Source of the DNA: Solobacterium sp. UBA1761
Lineage (GTDB): Bacteria > Bacillota_I > Bacilli_A > Erysipelotrichales > Erysipelotrichaceae
DNA length: 6,650 nt
Assembly (NCBI GenBank): GCA_002315565.1
Contig: DCHD01000015.1
Span: 1 to 6,650, forward strand
Reading direction: 5' to 3'
Of this stretch, positions 1 to 5,654 are shown one piece after another (within the stretch, counting starts at the first letter, position 1; every line of letters begins with the position of its first letter). Made by a program: the position numbers and the translations under genes. Under the pieces are notes generated by a model. That model had not been told where the DNA came from and did no database searches. It worked only from the letters and a program-made list of their open reading frames with translations.

Positions 1-25
1 ACCATCCATTTGTTGTGACATAGCC

Positions 26-60
26 ATAAATAAAAAGCTCTTTCGAGCTTATTTATTTTA
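26..60 (-). terminator. Intrinsic terminator of rpsT, probably bidirectional
   Basis: A 6-bp stem (35-40 with 45-50) closes a four-base loop. Read on the minus strand the loop is GAAA, a GNRA-type tetraloop closed by a C-G pair, and a T-rich tract (TTTTATTTAT) follows. It starts about a dozen bases after the rpsT stop. On the plus strand the same stem is followed by TTATTTATTTT, and the flanking A and T runs extend the stem by about 7 A-T pairs with one bulged A. It could therefore also stop a convergent gene entering from the left. Termination in both directions is inferred from the sequence. Confidence 0.85.
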
Positions 61-61
61 A

Positions 62-325
62 TTAACCAAGAGTAGCAACAGCTTTTGCTAAACGAGATTT
101 CTGTCTAGCAGCATAGTTCTTGTGCTTGATGCCAGAAGTGATTGACTTGTCTAACTGTTTGTTAGCTTCGTTTAATGCGTTTACTGCAGCATCTTTATCT
201 TTTGCTTCAACAGCAGCTAATACTTTCTTGATAGAATTCTTTAAACGTGTCTTTTCAGCATTGTTTGCTAAATTCTGCTTAGCGTTTGTTAGAGCTCTCT
301 TTTTCTGAGATTTGATATTTGCCAT
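62..325 (-). CDS. rpsT: 30S ribosomal protein S20
   Basis: Small basic 87-residue protein that binds 16S rRNA (5' domain and helix 44 region) early in assembly of the 30S subunit. The N-terminus MANIKSQKKR, the central KTRLKNSIKK segment and the C-terminal HKNYAARQKSRLAKAV segment are hallmark S20 motifs, and the length matches the family. The ATG (complement of 323-325) follows an excellent ribosome site (AAGGAGG, complement of about 330-336). The gene is monocistronic: its own promoter lies at 356-383 and a hairpin terminator follows the stop. It is transcribed divergently from fmt-lepA-hemW. In many Firmicutes rpsT likewise faces away from the lepA-hemW cluster, which supports the call. 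Confidence 0.98.
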   Translation of the reverse strand: MANIKSQKKRALTNAKQNLANNAEKTRLKNSIKKVLAAVEAKDKDAAVNALNEANKQLDKSITSGIKHKNYAARQKSRLAKAVATLG

Positions 326-355
326 AGCTCCTCCTTAATATTTAATCGCTATTTG

Positions 356-383
356 ATTATACCACAATGAAAGAAGAAATCAA
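356..383 (-). promoter_or_regulatory. Promoter of rpsT (extended -10)
   Basis: On the minus strand there is a perfect TATAAT (complement of 356-361) preceded by TGG, giving an extended -10. A TTGATT -35-like box (complement of 378-383) lies 16 bp upstream. The predicted transcript would start near 349, leaving a leader of roughly 24 nt that contains the AAGGAGG ribosome site. Its footprint overlaps the opposing fmt promoter. Confidence 0.75.
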
Positions 384-392
384 TGATATAAT
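384..392 (+). promoter_or_regulatory. Extended -10 promoter of fmt operon, leaderless start
   Basis: TGATATAAT is a perfect -10 hexamer (387-392) with the TGN extension. No good -35 is visible at the expected distance (364-369 reads ACAATG); an extended -10 can compensate for that. Standard spacing puts the transcription start at about 398-401, at or next to the fmt ATG at 401, so the mRNA would be leaderless or nearly so. Confidence 0.7.
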
Positions 393-400
393 TTACAGGT

Positions 401-1333
401 ATGAAAGAATTAAGAACTGTATTTATGGGCACGCCGGAATTTGCGGCAAATATACTCGAGGGATTGCTTAAAGAAGACTTTAATATTGTTGCTGTTGTAA
501 CTCAGCCTGATAAGGAAGTTGGAAGGAAAAGAATACTGACTCCTCCTCCTGTCAAAGAAGTTGCACTTAAGCATAATATCCCTGTTTTACAGCCCAGAAA
601 AGTAAGAAATGAATACGAAGAAATACTTGAATATAAACCTGAACTGATTATTACTTCGGCTTATGGTCAGATTGTTCCTGGTGCACTTTTGGATTATCCG
701 AAGTATCACTGTATCAATACTCATGGATCTTTGCTTCCTAAGTATCGTGGAGGGTCTCCAATCCAAAGATCAATAATCAATGGTGAAAAATATACCGGAA
801 TGACCATCATGTATATGAATGAGAAGATGGATGAAGGGGATATTATCGTCCAGGAAAAGCTTGAAATTGCTTTGGAAGATACAAATGCTGATATCTTCAG
901 AAAACTCTCTGATATGGCTTTAAATATGCTTCTGAAGCTTGATTTAAACAATATTAATCCTATTAAACAGAACAACGAAGAAGCAACTTATGCATACAAT
1001 CTGACTAAAGAAGATGAATACATAAACTTCAATGAAGATGTTATGACTGTCTATAACCATATCCGTGGACTTTTAGATAATCCTGGAGCATATGCAGTGC
1101 TTGATGGAAAGAAATTCAAATTCCATAAAGTAAAATTTGTTTCTTCTAATCATCCTGTTGCCGGTACTGTAATCGGCATGAATAACAGTGCACTTGAAGT
1201 GTCATGCATTAACGGTTCAATTCTTATTGAAATGATTCAGCCCGAAGGCAAGAATGTCATGACGGCAAAAGATTTCTATAATGGCCAGGGCAAGAATCTG
1301 GTAGGAAAGGTATTTGACTATGGATCAAAGTAA
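401..1333 (+). CDS. fmt: Methionyl-tRNA formyltransferase
   Basis: Cytosolic enzyme that transfers the formyl group of 10-formyl-THF to the amino group of Met-tRNAi, making the fMet-tRNA used for initiation. At 310 aa it is a normal family length. The N-terminal formyltransferase domain (about 1-200) shows VFMGTPEFA (7-15), TQPDK (34-38), a TPPPVKEVAL loop (47-56), and the active-site segment NTHGSLLP with N106 and H108 followed by D144 in MDEGDII, the expected catalytic triad. The C-terminal OB-like tRNA-binding domain contains IRGLLDNPGAY and QPEGKNVMTAKDF. Only one start is possible: an in-frame TAA lies at 389-391 and the conserved VFMGTPEF begins at residue 7. There is no Shine-Dalgarno sequence. 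The last 14 nt overlap lepA. In many bacteria fmt sits beside def (peptide deformylase) rather than lepA. Confidence 0.97.
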   Translation: MKELRTVFMGTPEFAANILEGLLKEDFNIVAVVTQPDKEVGRKRILTPPPVKEVALKHNIPVLQPRKVRNEYEEILEYKPELIITSAYGQIVPGALLDYPKYHCINTHGSLLPKYRGGSPIQRSIINGEKYTGMTIMYMNEKMDEGDIIVQEKLEIALEDTNADIFRKLSDMALNMLLKLDLNNINPIKQNNEEATYAYNLTKEDEYINFNEDVMTVYNHIRGLLDNPGAYAVLDGKKFKFHKVKFVSSNHPVAGTVIGMNNSALEVSCINGSILIEMIQPEGKNVMTAKDFYNGQGKNLVGKVFDYGSK

Positions 1334-3128
1334 AATCAGAAACTTTTCTATCATTGCCCATATTGACCATGGCAAATCTACGCTAGCTGACAGAATCATC
1401 GAACTTACCAATACAGTAAGCAAAAGAGAAATGACTTCTCAGATTCTTGATGACCTTGAACTGGAAAAAGAAAGAGGTATCACCATCAAGCTTAATGTTG
1501 TTCAGCTTAAATATGAAGCGCTGGATGGTGAAATCTATACACTTCACCTTATTGATACACCAGGACATGTAGACTTTACCTATGAAGTTTCTAGATCACT
1601 GGCTGCCTGCGATGGAGCGATTCTTGTCGTAGATGCATCGCAGGGTATAGAAGCTCAGACTCTGGCAAACACATATCTTGCGCTTGATAATGATCTTGAG
1701 ATTATTCCGGTCATCAATAAAATTGACCTTCCAAGTGCTGAACCTGATAAAGTCAAAAAAGAAATTGAAAATATCATCGGACTTGACTGCGAAGGTGCTC
1801 CTTTAATAAGCGCTAAAACAGGACAGAATGTAAGGGACGTGCTAGAAGCTATCGTTCATAAGATTCCTGCTCCAAAAGGCGATGTCAATGCACCTTTAAA
1901 GGCCTTGGTATTTGACTCTTACTACGACTCATACCGTGGTGTAGTTGTTTTCATCAGAATCAAAGATGGAAAAGTTAAAGTTGGAGACAAGATCAGATTC
2001 TGTGCTAACGGAAGTGAATATGAAGTAACTGAAGTTGGTGTAAAAGTTCCAAGAGAAGTTAAACGTGATTCACTTGAAGCAGGCGAAGTAGGTTATCTTT
2101 GTGCTTCTATCAAGTCAATTCAGGATGTTGATGTCGGTGATACCATCACTCTGTCTGATAGACCTTGTGCTGAGCCTTTAAAGGGTTACCGCAAAATGAA
2201 CCCGATGGTTTACTGTGGAATGTATCCAACAGATAATGCCAGATACAATGACTTAAGAGATGCACTTGAAAAACTTCAGCTGAATGATGCTGCTCTTACT
2301 TTTGAAGCTGAATCTTCAAAAGCGTTGGGCTTCGGTTTCAGACTTGGCTTCCTTGGTTTACTTCATATGGAAGTAGTACAGGAAAGGCTGGAAAGAGAAT
2401 ACGGACTCAATCTTATCGCAACCGCACCATCTGTTGTTTATAAGGTACACATGACCGATGGCAGCGTTATTGATATCGATAACCCTTCATTAATGCCTGA
2501 CAATACACTTATTGACTATATTGAAGAACCATATGTAAAAGCCGGAATCATGGTACCTAATCAGTATATCGGTGCTGTAATGGAATTATCACAAAGCAAG
2601 CGTGGTACATACATTGATATGGAATTCATTGATGATAACCGTAACCAGCTCAACTATGAAATACCTTTAAGTGAAATCATTTTTGAATATTTTGATAAAC
2701 TGAAATCTGTTTCAAGAGGCTACGCATCACTTGATTATGAACTTATCGGTTACCGTAAGAGCAATCTTGTCAAGATGGATATTCTTCTTAATGGCGAAGT
2801 AATTGACGCATTGTCAATTATTGTTCATAGAGACTTTGCTTACCAGAGAGGCCAGGCAATAACAGTTAAACTTAAGAAACTTATTCCAAAGCAGCAGTTT
2901 GAAATTCCTGTTCAGGCTGCCATCGGCAACAAAGTTCTTGCCCGTACCAACATCAAATCTCTTCGTAAGGATGTTCTTGCGAAGTGTTATGGTGGCGATA
3001 TTTCAAGAAAGAAGAAACTGTTAGAAAAACAGAAAGAAGGAAAGAAGCGTATGAAGGCAGTTGGTTCTGTTGAAATTCCGCAGGAAGCATTCATGGCTGT
3101 TCTTTCACTTGATGACGACAACAAATAA
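1320..3128 (+). CDS. lepA: Elongation factor 4 (LepA), ribosome-associated GTPase
   Basis: Translational GTPase related to EF-G, implicated in back-translocation and in 30S biogenesis or initiation. With the ATG at 1320 it is 602 aa, the usual length. The G domain shows G1 AHIDHGKST (13-21), G2 RGIT (52-55), G3 DTPGH (79-83, including the catalytic-type His), G4 NKID (133-136) and G5 SAK (164-166). Domain II, the EF-G-like domains and the LepA-specific C-terminal domain follow, the last with IPVQAAIGNKVLAR and CYGGDISRKKKLLEKQKEGKKRMK. A TTG at 1314 is in frame, but the AGGAAAGG ribosome site (about 1303-1310) sits 9 nt before the ATG and only 3 nt before the TTG, so the ATG is preferred. The gene overlaps the fmt end by 14 nt and shares one base with the hemW start. 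Confidence 0.98.
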   Translation: MDQSKIRNFSIIAHIDHGKSTLADRIIELTNTVSKREMTSQILDDLELEKERGITIKLNVVQLKYEALDGEIYTLHLIDTPGHVDFTYEVSRSLAACDGAILVVDASQGIEAQTLANTYLALDNDLEIIPVINKIDLPSAEPDKVKKEIENIIGLDCEGAPLISAKTGQNVRDVLEAIVHKIPAPKGDVNAPLKALVFDSYYDSYRGVVVFIRIKDGKVKVGDKIRFCANGSEYEVTEVGVKVPREVKRDSLEAGEVGYLCASIKSIQDVDVGDTITLSDRPCAEPLKGYRKMNPMVYCGMYPTDNARYNDLRDALEKLQLNDAALTFEAESSKALGFGFRLGFLGLLHMEVVQERLEREYGLNLIATAPSVVYKVHMTDGSVIDIDNPSLMPDNTLIDYIEEPYVKAGIMVPNQYIGAVMELSQSKRGTYIDMEFIDDNRNQLNYEIPLSEIIFEYFDKLKSVSRGYASLDYELIGYRKSNLVKMDILLNGEVIDALSIIVHRDFAYQRGQAITVKLKKLIPKQQFEIPVQAAIGNKVLARTNIKSLRKDVLAKCYGGDISRKKKLLEKQKEGKKRMKAVGSVEIPQEAFMAVLSLDDDNK

Positions 3129-4216
3129 TGACTGAACATCTTTATCTTCATGTACCATTCTGCAAAACTATCTGTTATTATTGTGATTTCTGTCACAGAG
3201 TATATAACAGAGATACGGTTTTAAAGTGGCTTAGTGAAGTTAAAAAAGAAATAGATTCAAAGAATATAAACAGAAATCTGAAGACTGTCTATATTGGTGG
3301 AGGTACACCGACTTCTTTAAGCAAGGAAGAACTTAACAGTCTTTTGATACTATTGGATCCATATACAGATGAAGTTATTGAATATACTGTTGAAGTAAAC
3401 CCTGAAACACTTGATGAAGAAAAGGCGAATATTCTTTTGAAACACAAAGTAAACAGGGTATCTCTTGGTGTACAGTCATTTAATGAAAATCTGCTTTCTA
3501 TGATGAACAGAAAACACTGTATTAAAGATATAGAAAACTGTATTGAACTTTTAAGAAACAAAGGTATTAGTAACATCAGCTGTGATCTGATGTATTCTTT
3601 ACCTCTACAGACAGCTGATGACTTTTTAGACAGCCTGAATAAACTTGTTAAGATGGATATTCCTCATATATCGTTCTATTCCTTACAGATAGAAGAAAAC
3701 TCTGTATTCGGCAAAAAAGGCTATACAGCACTGGATGAAGATACTGAGGCATCAATGTATGAAATGGGTAGAGATTATCTTGTTAAAGAAGGTTACAGAC
3801 AGTATGAAATATCCAATTACTGTAAACCTGGATATGAATCAAAACACAATATGGCTTACTGGTACTATAAGGATTTCTATGGAATATCCTTAGGCGCAGC
3901 CGGTAAAGAAAATCATATGAGATATCAGAATACCAGAAATTTTGATGAGTATTTAAATGGCAATTACATTGATGAAACAATTGAACTTAGTAAGAAAGAT
4001 GAGATGTTTGAACATCTGATGATGTCACTTAGACTTTTAGAAGGTCTTGATCTGAATGAGTTTAAAGAAAGATACGGCAGAGATTTTAAAGATGTCTATA
4101 AAACAGAACTTGAAAAATCATTAAAAAACAATGACGTTTATATTAAGAACAATCATCTTGTATGCAATAAAAGAGAAATACTTAACACCATACTTCTTGA
4201 GTTTATGGAGGATTAG
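3128..4216 (+). CDS. hemW: Radical SAM heme chaperone HemW
   Basis: Radical SAM protein of the HemN/HemW family. Characterised HemW proteins bind heme and a [4Fe-4S] cluster and deliver heme to respiratory enzymes; they lack coproporphyrinogen oxidase activity. At 362 aa the length is typical. Visible motifs: YLHVPFC, cluster cysteines C12-x3-C16-x2-C19, GGGTPTSL (57-64) for SAM binding, VSLGVQSF (111-118), and HNMAYW (240-245), the HemW-type HNxxYW. Phe21 after CxD fits HemW rather than HemN, which has CxC there; an extra Cys22 follows. The start is firm: an in-frame TGA lies at 3113-3115 and only five residues precede the conserved YLHVPFC. No Shine-Dalgarno sequence is visible, and TAATG joins the lepA stop, so translation is probably coupled. 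lepA-hemW adjacency is conserved in Firmicutes. Confidence 0.93.
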   Translation: MTEHLYLHVPFCKTICYYCDFCHRVYNRDTVLKWLSEVKKEIDSKNINRNLKTVYIGGGTPTSLSKEELNSLLILLDPYTDEVIEYTVEVNPETLDEEKANILLKHKVNRVSLGVQSFNENLLSMMNRKHCIKDIENCIELLRNKGISNISCDLMYSLPLQTADDFLDSLNKLVKMDIPHISFYSLQIEENSVFGKKGYTALDEDTEASMYEMGRDYLVKEGYRQYEISNYCKPGYESKHNMAYWYYKDFYGISLGAAGKENHMRYQNTRNFDEYLNGNYIDETIELSKKDEMFEHLMMSLRLLEGLDLNEFKERYGRDFKDVYKTELEKSLKNNDVYIKNNHLVCNKREILNTILLEFMED

Positions 4217-4218
4217 CT

Positions 4219-4611
4219 ATGGAATACAGAATAATTGAAGAAGGATTCAAAACCGAAGATATATTAAGACTTTATGCTGAGACTTACTGGGCAAATAAAA
4301 GAAGCAGAGAAGATGTTGAAAAGATTCTTTTAAACAGTGACTGTTATGGAGTAATGGTTGAAGATAAACTCATTGGCTTTGCCAGAATAATAAGTGACCA
4401 TGTGACTACTTATTATCTTGCTGATGTTATTGTTTTAGAAGCATACAGGGGTAATGGATTTGGATATGAACTGTGCAATTACATTCTTTCAAAAGAAGAA
4501 TTCAGACATATGAAAGGAATTCTTCTTACGACTACTGCTTACGGACTTTATGAAAAGTTTGGGTTCAATGTCATAAATAATCGGGCAATGCTCAAAGATA
4601 AGACAGAATAA
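4219..4611 (+). CDS. GNAT family N-acetyltransferase, substrate unknown
   Basis: A 130-aa single-domain cytosolic protein of the Gcn5-related acetyltransferase fold, which uses acetyl-CoA to acetylate an amine on an unknown acceptor. Evidence: the acetyl-CoA pyrophosphate loop R77-G-N-G-F-G82 after the beta-4 strand ADVIVLEAY (motif A), and YGLYEKFGF (108-116), the usual motif B helix. The N-terminal LYAETYWANKRSREDVEKIL segment resembles a small GNAT subgroup carrying TYWAxxRS, known to me only as uncharacterised acetyltransferases. The ATG follows GGAGG at 4208-4212, inside the end of hemW and 2 nt past its stop, so the gene is last in the fmt-lepA-hemW unit. RimI is unlikely: the sequence lacks the RimI character and the substrate cannot be inferred from neighbours. 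Confidence 0.85.
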   Translation: MEYRIIEEGFKTEDILRLYAETYWANKRSREDVEKILLNSDCYGVMVEDKLIGFARIISDHVTTYYLADVIVLEAYRGNGFGYELCNYILSKEEFRHMKGILLTTTAYGLYEKFGFNVINNRAMLKDKTE

Positions 4612-4613
4612 CA

Positions 4614-4639
4614 ATTCCTGGGTTTGACTCGAAAGGAAT
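4614..4639 (+). other. Weak hairpin after the GNAT gene, possible leaky terminator
   Basis: ATTCCT (4614-4619) pairs with AGGAAT (4634-4639). An inner TTTG/CGAA stem (4623-4626 with 4630-4633) is possible. Only ATTTGTT follows, not a proper T-run, so termination would be poor. The hairpin overlaps the rpsO -35 box, so upstream readthrough into rpsO is likely. This is the only terminator-like structure between the GNAT gene and rpsO. Confidence 0.3.
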
Positions 4640-4651
4640 ATTTGTTATAAT
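4624..4651 (+). promoter_or_regulatory. Strong promoter of rpsO (extended -10)
   Basis: TTGACT (4624-4629, 5/6 match to the -35 consensus), a 16-bp spacer, and a perfect TATAAT (4646-4651) preceded by TGT, giving an extended -10. The transcription start is predicted near 4658, leaving a leader of about 76 nt before the rpsO ATG. The strength fits a ribosomal protein gene. Confidence 0.85.
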
Positions 4652-4664
4652 AATTGTGCTTTAT

Positions 4665-4727
4665 CCTGGGTTTTAACATTAAAACTCCAAGTTATTACTC
4701 GGAATAAAGATAGAAAAATAAAGGAGT
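4665..4727 (+). promoter_or_regulatory. Structured rpsO leader, candidate S15 autoregulatory RNA
   Basis: A hairpin has inner arms GTTTTA (4670-4675) and TAAAAC (4680-4685), extended by GG (4668-4669) pairing with CC (4687-4688) across a bulged U at 4686. The segment ACTCC (4684-4688), part of its 3' arm, is perfectly complementary to GGAGT (4723-4727), which contains the rpsO ribosome site. The two pairings are mutually exclusive. S15 is known to repress its own translation through leader RNA in several bacteria; that this leader does so is inference. Confidence 0.5.
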
Positions 4728-4733
4728 AAAACT

Positions 4734-5000
4734 ATGCTATCAAAAGAAGCAAAACAGGCTATCATCAAGGAATACCAGTTATTCGAAGGTGATACAGGTT
4801 CAGTTGAAGTACAGGTTGCTGTATTAACTGCTGAAATCAACACTCTTACTGAACACATGAAAGTTCATAAGAAAGACTTCCATTCAAACAGAGGTCTTCT
4901 GATGAAGGTTGGTAAGAGAAGAAACTTCTTAGAGTATCTGAAGAGAACTGACGTTAACAGATACAGAGAATTAGTTAAGAAGTTAGGTATCAGAAAGTAG
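4734..5000 (+). CDS. rpsO: 30S ribosomal protein S15
   Basis: Primary 16S rRNA-binding protein of the central domain (three-way junction of helices 20-22), which nucleates assembly of the platform and contributes to an intersubunit bridge. The 88-aa length matches the family (about 89). Hallmarks are EGDTGSVEVQVAVLTAEI (18-35), LTEHMKVHKKDFHSNRGLL (38-56), and the C-terminal GKRRNFLEYLKRTDVNRYRELVKKLGIRK. An Asn sits where many S15 proteins have Arg in HSRRGL; this position varies naturally. The ATG follows AAGGAG (4721-4726) with good spacing. The gene has its own strong promoter and terminator, so it can be monocistronic. pnp, its common downstream neighbour, is absent here. Confidence 0.98.
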   Translation: MLSKEAKQAIIKEYQLFEGDTGSVEVQVAVLTAEINTLTEHMKVHKKDFHSNRGLLMKVGKRRNFLEYLKRTDVNRYRELVKKLGIRK

Positions 5001-5008
5001 TTATCTGG

Positions 5009-5036
5009 AAAGTCGCTTATGCGGCTTTTTCTTTTT
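5009..5036 (+). terminator. Intrinsic terminator of rpsO
   Basis: An 8-bp stem, AAAGTCGC (5009-5016) with GCGGCTTT (5021-5028) and one G-U wobble, closes a TTAT loop. It is followed by TTCTTTTT. It begins 8 nt after the rpsO stop and separates rpsO from the sigma/DUF4349 pair. Confidence 0.93.
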
Positions 5037-5061
5037 GTTAAAATATTTGTGACCATAGAAT
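5035..5061 (+). promoter_or_regulatory. Tentative promoter for the sigma/DUF4349 pair
   Basis: The 60-bp AT-rich gap between the rpsO terminator and the sigma gene must hold a promoter if the pair is transcribed independently. The best vegetative-type match I can see is TTGTTA (5035-5040) and TAGAAT (5056-5061) with a short 15-bp spacer. A TATATA run lies at 5075-5080 without a partner at good distance. The TTGTTA overlaps the terminator T-tract. The call is weak. Confidence 0.2.
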
Positions 5062-5096
5062 AATAATTAATCACTATATATACGAAAGGAGCAGAT

Positions 5097-5654
5097 ATGA
5101 AGGATGAAGAAATAATTGATCTCTATTTTAAAAGAGATGAAAACGCCATAAAAGAAACCGACAGCAAGTATGGTAACTACTGTTATGTTGTTTCCAACAA
5201 TATCCTTAATAATCCTGAAGATGCAAAAGAATGTGTCAATGATACTTTTCTGACAGCCTGGAACAAGATACCTCCAGAAAGACCGTATATATTAAGTGCT
5301 TTCTTAGCGAAGATTACAAGGAATATATCTTTAACAAGATATCGTCTAATGAACGCCCAGAAAAGAAGCAATGATCAGGTAAGCATGTCTATTGATGAAC
5401 TTGCATACTGTATTGGGAAAAACAATACTGAAGAAGAAGTTGATGCAGATATCTTGAAAGATTCAATAAATGATTTTCTGGCACTTGAAAATGAGAATGA
5501 CAGGAAGATATTTGTCATGAGATATTTCTATTTCTACAGTATTGAAGAAATTGCTGAATATTACGGATTCGGATTAAGCAGGGTGAAAATGTCTTTGAAA
5601 AGAACAAGAGATAAACTTAAAACGTATCTTAAGAAAGAAGGGTATACACTATGA
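5097..5654 (+). CDS. ECF-type RNA polymerase sigma factor (sigma-70 family)
   Basis: A 185-aa alternative sigma factor with only regions 2 and 4, the group IV (ECF) layout; it would direct RNA polymerase to a dedicated promoter set. Region 2 spans about 23-88: YGNYCYVVSNNILNNPEDAKECVNDTF, then TAWNKIPP and LAKITRNISLTRYR, the core-binding and -10 recognition segments. Region 4 spans about 120-178 and holds a helix-turn-helix, SIEEIAEYYGFGLSRVKMSLKRTRDKL (148-174), for -35 recognition. The linker (95-120) is acidic and there is no region 3 or C-terminal sensor extension. The ATG follows AAAGGAG (5086-5091). The stop overlaps the next ATG (ATGA), so the membrane protein downstream is translationally coupled and is the likely regulator. 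The target promoter and stimulus cannot be read from this window. Confidence 0.9.
   Translation: MKDEEIIDLYFKRDENAIKETDSKYGNYCYVVSNNILNNPEDAKECVNDTFLTAWNKIPPERPYILSAFLAKITRNISLTRYRLMNAQKRSNDQVSMSIDELAYCIGKNNTEEEVDADILKDSINDFLALENENDRKIFVMRYFYFYSIEEIAEYYGFGLSRVKMSLKRTRDKLKTYLKKEGYTL

Noticed and set aside
1..23. Possible end of a plus-strand gene (frame ending HPFVVT then TAG at 21-23), or the start of a minus-strand gene at the complement of 19-21.
   Set aside because: Too short to identify. holA often converges on rpsT in Firmicutes and would suit the plus-strand reading, but the few residues cannot show it. The minus-strand ATG has no ribosome site and lies just past the rpsT terminator.
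721..975. Minus-strand open frames inside fmt, lepA, hemW, the sigma gene and the DUF4349 gene, and a plus-strand frame inside rpsT.
   Set aside because: All lie antisense to, or in another frame of, strongly conserved genes. Their low-complexity, Ser/Phe/Ile-rich products look like reverse-complement artefacts, and I saw no family motifs.
1314..1319. TTG at 1314 as the lepA start (604 aa).
   Set aside because: The AGGAAAGG ribosome site would be only 3 nt away. The ATG at 1320 has proper spacing and gives the usual LepA N-terminus.
5047..5085. TGTGACC upstream of the sigma gene as an ECF-type autoregulated -35.
   Set aside because: The nearest CGA-type -10 is about 28 bp away, too far for an ECF promoter.
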